Counted from the stretch's first letter, positions 14,157-21,220 are shown. The stretch: DNA of 21,843 nt from CAYLHB01 sp964383505 (GCA_964383505.1 CAYLHB010000015.1:1-21843), one strand, 5' to 3'. Notes: a model not told the origin generated them from the letters alone. Translations and numbers: made by a program.

Positions 14157-14564
14157 CTACATACTCGGTATGCCACCAAGAAATGAGAGCCAGGCCCCGA
14201 GCACCACGAGGAGCATCCCGAGCGCGTGCACCACGTAGAACCGCTCGCCCAAGAGGAAGTTGTTTATCGAACGCAGGATGACATCCCAGATGGTGTAGAC
14301 CGCCCATCCGAAAATGAACGTCGGCATGGCATCGCGATACCCATAGAAGAGTCCTGCGTTCAAAAACAAGTTCACGACAAAAAAGAGACAGTAGGCACTC
14401 CTCCACTCCAGTCGCACTTGGTGGGGAATGAGTGTCCCTTCCCGCTTGTTGATACTAAAGGGCAAGTAACGGGGAAAGAGTTCTCTCTCTTGCACCTTTA
14501 ATCCTTTGCGTGCAATGTACTCCTCGAAGGCGATGAGGAGTGCCGCACCGAAGAGGTACGCCAT
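14157..14564 (-). CDS. Multi-pass membrane protein, unknown
   Basis: This 135-residue protein has hydrophobic segments at about 3-14, 57-74 (AYCLFFVVNLFLNAGLFYG), 80-97 (PTFIFGWAVYTIWDVIL) and 109-131 (VVHALGMLLVVLGAWLSFLG). No known family is recognised. AGGA 6 nt before ATG 14564 is a reasonable ribosome binding site. It sits 3 bp after the preceding small membrane gene and could form a complex with it. It belongs to the phage-like cassette. Confidence 0.68.
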   Translation of the reverse strand: MAYLFGAALLIAFEEYIARKGLKVQERELFPRYLPFSINKREGTLIPHQVRLEWRSAYCLFFVVNLFLNAGLFYGYRDAMPTFIFGWAVYTIWDVILRSINNFLLGERFYVVHALGMLLVVLGAWLSFLGGIPSM

Positions 14565-14567
14565 CCA

Positions 14568-14885
14568 TCATCCTGGTTCAAAGAGCCGTGCCTGCGCGAT
14601 GAGAAGCTTGCCTACACCAACCGTCATGAGTGTAGAGACAATCACGAGTCCGATGCCAACCGCCACCCCAAGACGTGCCCCAACTTGTATGTCGTGAGGC
14701 ATCACGTCAGAGCATGGGACGAGTCGCGCGTACGGGTACCGCCATGACTGCATAGTGAGGAAGAGGCCGTAGATAAGCACAATGATGCCGACGATGACAT
14801 ACTCGTTCCACGGCTCGCCGGTGTAGAAGTTGATGATGGTGCGCGACACCACGATACACACGATGAACACTGCCCATCCGCTCAA
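14568..14885 (-). CDS. Membrane protein, 3' half of a probably split gene
   Basis: This 105-residue frame can start only at TTG 14885 and has no clear Shine-Dalgarno sequence. Three hydrophobic segments are visible (about 3-19, 31-46 and 71-91). It overlaps the previous frame by 4 bp (TTGA). Just upstream the previous gene contains six T then four G on the minus strand; one extra T there would join both frames into a single protein of about 210 residues, with a plausible junction (SFFWGFRRAPSFLSGWAVFI). It is therefore more likely the second half of one membrane protein broken by a homopolymer indel, although an independent gene cannot be excluded. Confidence 0.55.
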   Translation of the reverse strand: MSGWAVFIVCIVVSRTIINFYTGEPWNEYVIVGIIVLIYGLFLTMQSWRYPYARLVPCSDVMPHDIQVGARLGVAVGIGLVIVSTLMTVGVGKLLIAQARLFEPG

Positions 14886-15190
14886 GAATGATGGGGCACG
14901 CCGGAAACCCCAAAAAAGCTCACGCCCGCAACGAGGCGAAACGGCTCAATGGTGAGAATCGCCTCGAGCGACCAGTACGAGTCGAATATCTTCAACCGGT
15001 ACATGGTTTCCATAATGTGGATACCGATTGCGCCGGCCAACATGCAGAGCACCCATTGCCATCGCAGCGCCAGCTGGTACCCGTAATTCAGAAACCTTCG
15101 AAGCACCGACGCAGGAGTGTCTGCAACACCGGATATATCCGGCGCAAGAGTAACAGACGCGGGGTACGCGCCATCGGAAGGTGTGGTCAT
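14882..15190 (-). CDS. Membrane protein, 5' half of a probably split gene
   Basis: This 102-residue frame starts at ATG 15190 with GGAG 7 nt upstream. An acidic soluble N-terminus (about 1-40) is followed by a hydrophobic stretch (about 44-60, WQWVLCMLAGAIGIHIM) and a second one near the end (LVAGVSFFGVSGV). It ends abruptly just after the TTTTTTGGGG run where a frame change would fuse it to the next frame. No family is recognised. Confidence 0.6.
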   Translation of the reverse strand: MTTPSDGAYPASVTLAPDISGVADTPASVLRRFLNYGYQLALRWQWVLCMLAGAIGIHIMETMYRLKIFDSYWSLEAILTIEPFRLVAGVSFFGVSGVPHHS

Positions 15191-15208
15191 CCATGTTCTC
15201 CAAGAATG

Positions 15209-15231
15209 GTGGGAGGGGCATGCCCTCCCAC
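15209..15231. other. Intergenic GC-rich hairpin
   Basis: GTGGGAGGG (15209-15217) pairs with CCCTCCCAC (15223-15231) over a 5-nt loop. No T tract follows on either strand. It lies between two cassette genes, as does the one at 16712-16738, and may be an mRNA processing or stability element. Confidence 0.45.
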
Positions 15232-15274
15232 AGGTGTCAGCAGGATAGCCCTTGTTCGTTAGCTGTCAGACGAG

Positions 15275-15810
15275 TCACTCTTGGTGTGAGCGACCGACCG
15301 ACTCGTCGGTGTCCCCATGAAGCTCCTCGTCGACGAGTGCCCTGAGGATTTCTCGTGCGAGCACTCTCGCACGCTGCGTATCATTGACGTCCGTCAGGTC
15401 GACGAAGCTTGTGTGAATAGATACGTAGACCCTCGGCATGTCATCGAGATTGCACCCATCGATGGTAACGGTAAGTACGATCGCACCGGCCGAAAATGCG
15501 ATGTATGCCTCGACACCCACATCGACTTCCTGGTCGCCATCCGGATCGATGCAGACCACCACCAAATCAGCTTTACCAGCCATGTCTTTTCTTACGGTGA
15601 AGCTGTCTTCTGCGTCAAATGGGACGTCGAGCACCGATTTGACAATGCAGACCTGGTCGATCAGGTCACGGACCTCGCCGATAAACTCCGGGGCGATAAG
15701 GTCGCTGTTGGGCCAGTGATGTAGACCGTCGGAAGCTGCGCGGCAATGACCGCTGTCATATCTGCTTCAATCCTACACTCACCCAGATATGTAAGAATTT
15801 GAGTTTGCAT
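15275..15810 (-). pseudogene. Nucleoside 2-deoxyribosyltransferase-like gene with a frameshift
   Basis: ATG 15810 has AGAGAGG 6 nt upstream and opens a frame ending in VYITGP, then leaves register and stops at TGA near 15661. The next frame continues at once with NSDLIAPEFIGEVRDLIDQ and runs to the stop at 15275. Joined, the parts resemble a nucleoside 2-deoxyribosyltransferase or related Rossmann-like protein: VYITGP at the start, ADLVVVCIDPDGDQEVDVG and AYIAFSAGAIVLTV later. It looks like a paralogue of the intact gene just upstream. Adding one A after CCCA restores one frame. An in-frame GTG at 15634 could start a short 119-residue product. Decay, an assembly indel and recoding are all possible; no standard slippery heptamer is in phase. 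Confidence 0.6.
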
Positions 15811-15898
15811 CACACACCTCTCTCATGATGACTGTTTAGAGCAAATGGTGTACACCTCTAACGGCGAGGTTAAGTTGGTACGCGCGTTTCTTTTTTTG

Positions 15899-16357
15899 CT
15901 ACTGCTGAGTACGTTTGAAGTGTGCATCCACGCGATTAACGATTTGAACTGCAACGGATGGGAGTGTATCGGTAGGAGACAATGCGATGATTTCGTCGAG
16001 ATGACGGAACATCGCGTTCACCTTGCTCTCCGCGTCGTCGCCGGTGCCCCGAAAGTCGCTCCGAAACCCGATGACTGCGTACCCGAGCGCGACCGCATAG
16101 CCGCACTCAAACGCGGTGCCCGAATCGACATCGGCACCATCGAGGCACGCAAGTACGAGGTCGCTCGCAAGAAGCTCCGCGATACACCGCCGTGCGATCT
16201 GCGAAGAGTCTGTCACACAGTCTGAACAGAACTCCCACGGCTCTCGCACGTGGTAGCCACGGTGCACGAGCTCACCCTTCACTGCTCCGAGCAATGCCCG
16301 CTCTCCGTGGGTAAAAAGCGGTCCGGCAAGGTACACTGATTTGATATTATCTGACAT
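15899..16357 (-). CDS. Nucleoside 2-deoxyribosyltransferase
   Basis: This 152-residue protein matches the family that exchanges the base on deoxynucleosides or hydrolyses deoxynucleotides. The substrate motif is SVYLAGPLFTHGER near the N-terminus, and the catalytic block is ADVDSGTAFECGYAVALGY, where the Glu is the usual nucleophile; IGFRSDFRGTGDD follows. ATG 16357 is chosen because GAGGAG lies 9 nt upstream; two earlier in-frame ATGs at 16381 and 16366 fit less well. The upstream gene stops 5 bp before. Such enzymes are often carried by phages for nucleotide salvage or base modification, which fits its neighbours. Confidence 0.88.
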   Translation of the reverse strand: MSDNIKSVYLAGPLFTHGERALLGAVKGELVHRGYHVREPWEFCSDCVTDSSQIARRCIAELLASDLVLACLDGADVDSGTAFECGYAVALGYAVIGFRSDFRGTGDDAESKVNAMFRHLDEIIALSPTDTLPSVAVQIVNRVDAHFKRTQQ

Positions 16358-16362
16358 CTCAC

Positions 16363-16689
16363 TCATCTCCTCATGAACCATGAACGTAGGGTTCGCCAGT
16401 TGGGGATCTTACGATCGGCTACAAGCATGCTTAGTACTATCCCGCACGCGCCACCGAGAGCAAACGCAAGCCACGTGGTCACTCCGCCCTGTTGGATAAT
16501 CACGGCTTTCACAACCGTGAGCACAACACCCATTTCCACACTGCTTATGACAAAGCTCGTGAGGAATGCGTGGGAATAGTTATGGTCGCGTATGTTGGCG
16601 GTTTGGTAGCCGAGCAGAAACACGAAGAGGAATTGCCCGACAAATGCAATTATGGGCAGTGGTACCTCGGAAGCAAGCTCTAACATCAT
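16363..16689 (-). CDS. Phage-like small membrane protein
   Basis: This 108-residue protein has three hydrophobic segments (about 10-27, 42-65 and 72-89), a conserved-looking loop QTANIRDHNYSHAFLTS and a basic C-terminus. It resembles small membrane proteins of tailed phages by appearance, but no function is known; holin is only a guess. GGAG stands 3 nt before ATG 16689 and 6 nt before ATG 16686, so the second ATG may be used. It follows the metallophosphoesterase gene after a 57-bp spacer with a strong hairpin. Confidence 0.65.
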   Translation of the reverse strand: MMLELASEVPLPIIAFVGQFLFVFLLGYQTANIRDHNYSHAFLTSFVISSVEMGVVLTVVKAVIIQQGGVTTWLAFALGGACGIVLSMLVADRKIPNWRTLRSWFMRR

Positions 16690-16711
16690 TCACTCCATTT
16701 GCTTGGTATAC

Positions 16712-16738
16712 GGGGCGCATAAGGGAGTCATGCGCCCC
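16712..16738. other. Intergenic GC-rich hairpin
   Basis: GGGGCGCAT (16712-16720) pairs perfectly with ATGCGCCCC (16730-16738) around a 9-nt loop. No T tract follows on the minus strand, so it is more likely a processing or attenuating element than a terminator. Confidence 0.5.
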
Positions 16739-16746
16739 GCCCTAAC

Positions 16747-18501
16747 TTACATACCGTGCCAACACCCGTTCACAATGTTGATGAGCTGACGCTGGCCGTT
16801 CTCGAAAATAACACAGTGGGTGTTGGTCCAGTTGGTGCTGGGCTGTTCGACGTAGAACTGCATGCGCGGCGTCGATGTCCCCACGCGCCACACCGGACCC
16901 GTGATAGTCGCCGAGTGGTTGTGACCAAGCACCACGTTTATGTTCATAGCTCGAAACGCTTTTGTCGATCGAGTCTCCTTGCCACCGGGACCCTTGTCTC
17001 CATGCATCGAGAGCAGGCTTGCGTTCTTTTTCCGTTTCGGTAGAAGAAGCGAGTCTTGTCGCTCATGCGCGCGCACAAACGGCGCGTGCGTGCGGAACCA
17101 CCAGACGACCGGGTCGATCGCTCTCGCCTCATGTTTCGCTAGCGAACCGTGCCGTGTCCTAAGATCGTCCACCATGACCTTATAGAGCATTGCCCCGATG
17201 TAGAGGTTTGCATTGTCTTTGGTCCATCGTAGCGATTCGATGAACTCTGCAACATATTCATTGTGGTTTGATGCGACCACATGAAGCGTGCCCGCGTAGC
17301 GTGCCTGCATCCATGCGAGCTCATCGATACCAGCCCGCAGTTCGTCATACAAGCTGTCCCAGCCGACGGGACCTTTAAAACCTCGGCGTGTCGCTTGCTT
17401 TTCCTCCCACTTACTCACCGAATCGCAATCGATGAAGTCGTGGAGCACCACATGCTTTGGGTGCAAGGTTTGCACGATGCCGTGCTCATCCTCAAACGTC
17501 ACGTTACGCACTGTCGGGTCGGTCTTGCCCGTGTGCCAGTCCCCACATATGAGTGCTTCGACGCTATGTGGCGAAGGTTGGTGACCTTCCGGGGAGAAAA
17601 GCACCGCACCGTGATCCTTATCAACGTCATAGAACTCACCACGCTTGTTGGCAACCAACTGGCGAAAGTGGAACGTGCCGTGTTCCGCAAGCTCGATGAC
17701 GACGGCACCAAACGCGTGCTCTTCGGTAGCCAGCTCGCCCGTGCGGTCCTGTTGTCCCAACGTGTCGACTACATACGTGGGGTGAGTCACTGCGCCCGTG
17801 GTCATGACCGCCTTCGGGTACTTGCGTCCGATGCGCGGAAGGTGAAGCAACTCGAAGCGAGGTGCGGCAAAAACCTGTGAGAGCGCGCCGCCTGTTTGCT
17901 GTACGCGAGGGGTCAAAAACGTCTCGAGTGTCGGGCGCAACCGCATCGGGTTGAGGGTGAGTTCATGCCTTCTAAGTGTGTACCCCTCAAAGAGTACCCG
18001 CCCCTTTAGCGCATCGGGAAACGTGGCGGTAATTTTCTGTTTATGTTTTTTGATGCGACCGTACTTAATTGGCAAGACCACTACGACGTACCCGCGATAG
18101 TCCACGTAGTGCTGGAGTGCCTTCCAGACGTGCGTATTGAGTGGTGCACCAAATTGTGCGGCTGTCGCCACAAACCCGCGCGCATTTTTAAGCTCAGAAG
18201 GATCGATACGGAATGGCTCCAGACTTTCGAGCACATCCCTAGGAACCGGAATCACACGCCCGTCCGAGTTATTGCGAAGCACGAGCGCGGGCAAGCCATA
18301 CTCCGGGTAGGTGTGCGCTATCCCCTGGTATGTCCGGGCTTTTTTGATGATGCCTTTGAAGGGTATATCCAGCGCCCGCTCAAGGTCATAGTAGTTCGGA
18401 AATCCCAAACCGTCGTTCCAGATGCGTGCAAAGGACTTCAATGCACGCACCACTTCACCCCTCTCTTTCTTGTGAGGAGAAGTCCTCGTGCCACTACTCA
18501 T
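16747..18501 (-). CDS. Phage-like metallophosphoesterase with an N-terminal helix-turn-helix-like region
   Basis: This 584-residue protein starts at ATG 18501, which has GGAGG 5 nt upstream. Residues about 17-56 (NYYDLERALDIPFKGIIKKA) look like a helix-turn-helix. The C-terminal half has all metallophosphoesterase motifs: GDWHTG (320-325), HDFID (354-358), SNHNE (411-415), H500 in LSMHGDKG and GHNH (526-529). The family acts on nucleic acids or phosphoesters with two metal ions; large phages encode comparable proteins. With an N-terminal DNA-binding-like part, a nuclease or phosphatase acting on DNA is an inference. Its start overlaps the zinc-ribbon gene by 8 bp (ATGAGTAG), so the pair is coupled. 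Confidence 0.82.
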   Translation of the reverse strand: MSSGTRTSPHKKERGEVVRALKSFARIWNDGLGFPNYYDLERALDIPFKGIIKKARTYQGIAHTYPEYGLPALVLRNNSDGRVIPVPRDVLESLEPFRIDPSELKNARGFVATAAQFGAPLNTHVWKALQHYVDYRGYVVVVLPIKYGRIKKHKQKITATFPDALKGRVLFEGYTLRRHELTLNPMRLRPTLETFLTPRVQQTGGALSQVFAAPRFELLHLPRIGRKYPKAVMTTGAVTHPTYVVDTLGQQDRTGELATEEHAFGAVVIELAEHGTFHFRQLVANKRGEFYDVDKDHGAVLFSPEGHQPSPHSVEALICGDWHTGKTDPTVRNVTFEDEHGIVQTLHPKHVVLHDFIDCDSVSKWEEKQATRRGFKGPVGWDSLYDELRAGIDELAWMQARYAGTLHVVASNHNEYVAEFIESLRWTKDNANLYIGAMLYKVMVDDLRTRHGSLAKHEARAIDPVVWWFRTHAPFVRAHERQDSLLLPKRKKNASLLSMHGDKGPGGKETRSTKAFRAMNINVVLGHNHSATITGPVWRVGTSTPRMQFYVEQPSTNWTNTHCVIFENGQRQLINIVNGCWHGM

Positions 18502-18736
18502 CCTTGCCTCCATCTGCAGGTCGATGCAAGCGACTTTTATGCCGCCCACGTCTACGGTTGATATCAACCACTCCTTCGCGGTGCGCAAGGAGTGAGTGCA
18601 CATTAGCGTGTGGAGCAGGTGCTCCACACAAAGCCGTCTCAGTGCACACGTGGGATCCGTCTGCGCGTTTTGTCACTTCACCACGTTTCTTCAGCGCTCC
18701 GCACAGAGCGCACGTGGTACGCTGGCTCGTGTCCAT
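18494..18736 (-). CDS. Small zinc-ribbon protein, first gene of the cassette
   Basis: This 80-residue protein starts at ATG 18736 with GGAGG 5 nt upstream; a longer version to 18799 would lack such a site. Two metal-binding-type cysteine pairs, CALC at the start and CTETALC later, with KKRGEVTKRADGSHV between them, form a zinc ribbon or treble-clef-like unit. The basic C-terminal tail (INRRRGRHKSRLHR) could contact nucleic acid. It overlaps the metallophosphoesterase start by 8 bp and is probably made together with it. Confidence 0.66.
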   Translation of the reverse strand: MDTSQRTTCALCGALKKRGEVTKRADGSHVCTETALCGAPAPHANVHSLLAHREGVVDINRRRGRHKSRLHRPADGGKDE

Positions 18737-18822
18737 ACATGCCTCCGTGTTGAGGGTGCCGAGGTGTAATAGAAGTGTGTAGGAACCGGAGAGATACAAG
18801 GGAGTGTTACCCCTCCGGTAGT

Positions 18823-18850
18823 TTTATATGTTCGGATATTATTTTTTCAA
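18823..18850 (-). promoter_or_regulatory. Promoter of the phage-like cassette (TTGAAA, 16 bp, TATAAA)
   Basis: On the minus strand TTGAAA (18850-18845) and TATAAA (18828-18823) are separated by 16 bp. It would give a leader of about 80 nt containing a hairpin (ACCGGAG with CTCCGGT, 18785-18819). This -35/-10 type differs from the extended -10 type of the resident genes. Confidence 0.55.
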
Positions 18851-19182
18851 AGAACGTGCCTATAATGAGCGCAAGTCAAAAACGACCCGACGGTCGGTTC
18901 GCAAACATACCGCATAGACTACGCGCGCTCATCACCACGATGATACCTTGTTAAGGGGGGGTGCGGACAAGACTTACACTGGGGATATTGTGTGGTCTTC
19001 TTTTAACTCGACAAGCGGGCGCACTCCCTTGGTGGCACCCGCTTGTCATAGGGGACAAGGATATACTAATTTTTTTAACAGCGCAACATAGTTATGCACA
19101 AGTGCAGCGCCAAGCGCGGCTCACCTCGGCCTCCCCGCCTATGGCGGGGGCTTCGCGGCCTCCGGCTTTCTCATCCCATCCA

Positions 19183-19237
19183 CTCACGCAATTGTAGCCA
19201 ATCAGACGCTTCGCGTCTTCTTGGACAATTGCGGTGA
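19183..19237. repeat. Long interrupted hairpin
   Basis: CTCAC and GCAATTGT (19183-19195) pair with ACAATTGC and GTGAG (19225-19237, one-base bulge), CCAA pairs with TTGG, and AGACGC pairs with GCGTCT, giving about 23 bp with a TTC loop. It could be a bidirectional terminator or a hairpin end of a mobile element. Confidence 0.6.
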
Positions 19238-19356
19238 GATATTAGCCTTTGCGCGAACCCACTTCGCACGCGCGGAGCGCGTGGCGGCTCGGAACTGAAG
19301 CGTACGCCCCGATTCCGCTAACTGCGCCTCAACGCGCGCTCGCGGACTCGCGCGCG

Positions 19357-19453
19357 GCAAACCCAAAAATTTCCTTGCCATTTTTTGCGACTCCCCCCCT
19401 CACCCCCCGCCGCAAGGCGGAAAAGAAAAGAGGAAAGGAAATTTTCGGTTTGC
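19357..19453. repeat. Inverted repeat of about 19-20 bp around a C/A-rich spacer
   Basis: GCAAACCCAAAAATTTCCTT (19357-19376) is nearly the reverse complement of AAGGAAATTTTCGGTTTGC (19435-19453). Inside lie CCCCCCC/CCCCCC runs and a small hairpin CCGCC-GCAA-GGCGG (19407-19420). It stands directly upstream of the XRE gene. Confidence 0.6.
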
Positions 19454-19472
19454 TCCGCCGCTTCAATTTCTA

Positions 19473-19488
19473 GCATATCACGATATGC
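19473..19488. promoter_or_regulatory. Palindromic operator candidate upstream of the XRE gene
   Basis: GCATAT-CACG-ATATGC is a perfect 6-bp inverted repeat with a 4-bp spacer, 42 bp before the XRE ATG. A related GCATATA stands 22 bp further on. XRE regulators commonly bind such dyads and repress their own gene; this use is inferred. Confidence 0.45.
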
Positions 19489-19530
19489 AAAGTTTAGGTA
19501 TTGCAATCCCGCATATACGCTGATATCATC

Positions 19531-19752
19531 ATGGTAGACACAATACGGTCAAAAGAATATGCGGATTTTGTTGGCAAATTGCGAAAAGCTCGGCTTGAAG
19601 CAGGTTTGCGACAAATTGATGTCGCTAAGAAATTGAGGCGAACGCAGTCGTATGTGTCCCGTGTCGAGGTTGGCGAGCAAAGATTGGATATACTGGAATT
19701 GCAGAAGTTCGCCAAATTGTACGGCAAAGATATAAACTATTTCGTCAAATAA
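19531..19752 (+). CDS. XRE-family helix-turn-helix regulator
   Basis: This 73-residue protein is a single Cro/C1-type HTH domain: FVGKLRKARLEAGLRQIDVA, then KKLRRTQSYVSRVEVGEQ as the recognition unit, then LDILELQKFAKLYG. ATG 19531 is the simplest start, though a TTG at 19501 in the same frame is possible. No Shine-Dalgarno sequence is visible. The next gene begins 3 bp after its stop. Small XRE proteins often control mobile-element or toxin-antitoxin operons, and this one sits in a disrupted mobile region. Confidence 0.85.
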   Translation: MVDTIRSKEYADFVGKLRKARLEAGLRQIDVAKKLRRTQSYVSRVEVGEQRLDILELQKFAKLYGKDINYFVK

Positions 19753-19755
19753 TCT

Positions 19756-20097
19756 ATGTATATTCCAATTTGGCTCATCGTTATCGCGGTCATCGCCGGA
19801 ATATACTTTTTCAATCGATCAAAAAAGAAAAATGGTGGTCTCGCAGCGGGGATAAATAATATGGAAAATATTTTCAAAAAACCGTTCTCATATAAACTCG
19901 ATATTTATATCGAGCCTTGGTGGTACAAAATCTACAAAAAGGTATCGGCTCCCGAAGATGAAAAGAAGTGGGAAAAGGAGACTGCTAAGAAAGTAGAAGA
20001 TTTTGAGAAGTCCGAAGATGGGGCGTCAAATTTGTACGGACGACGTTATCTTTTTACCGAATACTACGATTCAACTGACCTGACCCCCAAAATTTAG
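19756..20097 (+). pseudogene. Membrane-protein gene truncated by the IS3 element
   Basis: One membrane helix (about residues 3-19) precedes a soluble, Lys/Glu-rich part with EPWWYKIYKKV and LYGRRYLFTEYYDS. The last seven codons and the stop (TDLTPKI) come from the left end of the IS element, so the original C-terminus is missing. The remainder is not found beyond the IS. It forms an operon with the XRE gene, 3 bp apart, so it may have been the partner regulated by it. No family is recognised. Confidence 0.66.
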
Positions 20098-20140
20098 ACA
20101 CTCGTTCTGGATAGGAATTATCCGTTAGAATAGAGTGCAT

Positions 20141-20395
20141 ATGAAAAAGCATCGCATCGCTCCCGAGGTGAAGGAGCAGATTATAAACCGCATCAAAAAC
20201 GACGGGGTCACGGTCGCACAAGCTGCCAAGGACCACGGCGTCTCCGAAGGTAGCATATACGACTGGCTCGGAAAGAAGACCACTGAGGTACCAAGCATCC
20301 TCGAAGTCAACAAACTCCGCCGTGAGAACGAAGAGCTGTTGCGTCTCGTGGGGGAGATTACCCTCAAACTATCCGAAACCCAAAAAAAGAGGTGA
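20141..20395 (+). CDS. IS3 OrfA, helix-turn-helix subunit of the transposase
   Basis: This 84-residue protein has an HTH of the IS3 type (VKEQIINRIKNDGVTVAQAA then KDHGVSEGSIYDWLGK) and a leucine-zipper-like end (NKLRRENEELLRLVGEITLK). It binds the IS ends. The start is ATG 20141, or GTG 20135 in the same frame. Before its stop the codons AAA AAG lie in the slippery heptamer A-AAA-AAG (20383-20389), from which ribosomes can shift -1 into orfB. Confidence 0.86.
   Translation: MKKHRIAPEVKEQIINRIKNDGVTVAQAAKDHGVSEGSIYDWLGKKTTEVPSILEVNKLRRENEELLRLVGEITLKLSETQKKR
20383..20389 (+). promoter_or_regulatory. Programmed -1 frameshift site (A-AAA-AAG)
   Basis: The heptamer lies in phase with the orfA frame: A then codons AAA and AAG, followed by GAGGTGA. 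Slippage continues in the orfB frame as KKEVMED. This is the classical IS3 arrangement for making an OrfAB fusion transposase. Confidence 0.8.
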
Positions 20396-21220
20396 TGGAG
20401 GATACGACGATCTCAAAGAGCACCCAGGCGCAGCTCCTTGGTGTCTCTCGTTCATTCCTCTACTATCAACACAGAAAGCCTCCCAAAAATTGGGAACTCA
20501 AACAACGTATTGAATTAGTGCTCCGCGACCACCCAGGATATGGGTATCGCAGAGTGGCACTCGACCTCAAAGAGAACAAGAAAAAGGTGCAACGGGTTAT
20601 GCATCTGTATGGTATCAAAGCATACCGACGACGAGGCAAGAAATGGCACAAATCCAAGAACAAAGCCGTAGTGTACCCAAACATGCTACTCACCACCACA
20701 CCAACGTACCCTGGCCACGTATGGGTTGCCGACTTCACTCACGTGACGTGGCGAAACACCATCGTGTACATTGCGACCGTCATGGATGTCTATACAAGAA
20801 CGATCGTCGGCATGAGTGTGCTCACGACGCATGCGACCATACTCGTGACACAAGCGTTGTATGCGGCACTCTTGGACCATCCGCGCCCTGTGATATTCCA
20901 CAGTGACAACGGGAGTGAGTATGATAGTGCGCTATTCAAAGAAGCACTCACGAGTGTGGGTATCACCATCTCCCGCTCGGCACCTGGCTGTCCGTGGGAG
21001 AATGGGTACCAGGAGTCCTTCTATGGAAAAGTTCAAGATTGATCTCGGTGATCCGAACCGTTTCAACACCCTCGGCAAGCTGGTCGCAGAAGTCTACCGC
21101 ACCGTGTGGTATTACAATCACCTACGCATTCACTCCGCCCTCAAGATGTCACCACGAGAGTTTGCGCAAAGTGTTACGAGCGGTATTATGAGTACACCTT
21201 GTCTGGAGAAGACTGTCTAA
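20392..21220 (+). pseudogene. IS3 OrfB, DDE transposase catalytic part, broken by a frameshift
   Basis: The integrase core shows the first Asp in WVADFTHV, the second in VIFHSDNGSEY and the catalytic Glu in YQESFYG, in the standard spacing. The upstream part carries HPGYGYRRV, typical of IS3. After SFYGK the frame reads VQD and stops at 21042. The +1 frame continues at once (FKIDLGDPNRF) and contains the usual IS3 C-terminal block YNHLRIHSALKMSPREF, ending at 21220 inside the right repeat. Removing one base near 21031 restores the protein. The transposase is therefore probably inactive here, unless the indel is an assembly error. Confidence 0.82.

Larger units (their letters stand above)
18851..19472. 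other. Noncoding, hairpin-rich junction region
   Basis: No convincing gene is seen in about 620 bp. It holds a lone TATAAT on the plus strand (18861-18866) without a -35, CGACC/GGTCG and GAGCGC/GCGCTC pairs soon after, a hairpin AAGAC...GTCTT (18968-18998), and GACAAGCGGG (19010-19019) with CCCGCTTGTC (19038-19047) followed some 20 nt later by a T run. GC-palindromes such as CACGCGC-GGA-GCGCGTG occur near 19270. A small RNA from about 18873 is conceivable but unproven. The sequence changes from the GC-richer phage-like cassette to the AT-richer XRE region here, so it is a likely junction of mobile DNA. Confidence 0.45.

Noticed and set aside
15690..15710. Programmed -1 frameshifting in the deoxyribosyltransferase-like gene
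   Set aside because: C-CCA-ACA is not a good slippery heptamer, since the second tRNA could not re-pair, and no strong downstream stem is evident.
18873..19080. tmRNA or 6S RNA in the junction region
   Set aside because: No tRNA-like ends and no tag ending in ALAA were found; only a -10 box and hairpins are visible.
18961..19197. 78-residue plus-strand frame with a signal-peptide-like beginning
   Set aside because: It starts with GTG without a ribosome binding site, runs through several hairpins and its composition follows those palindromes.
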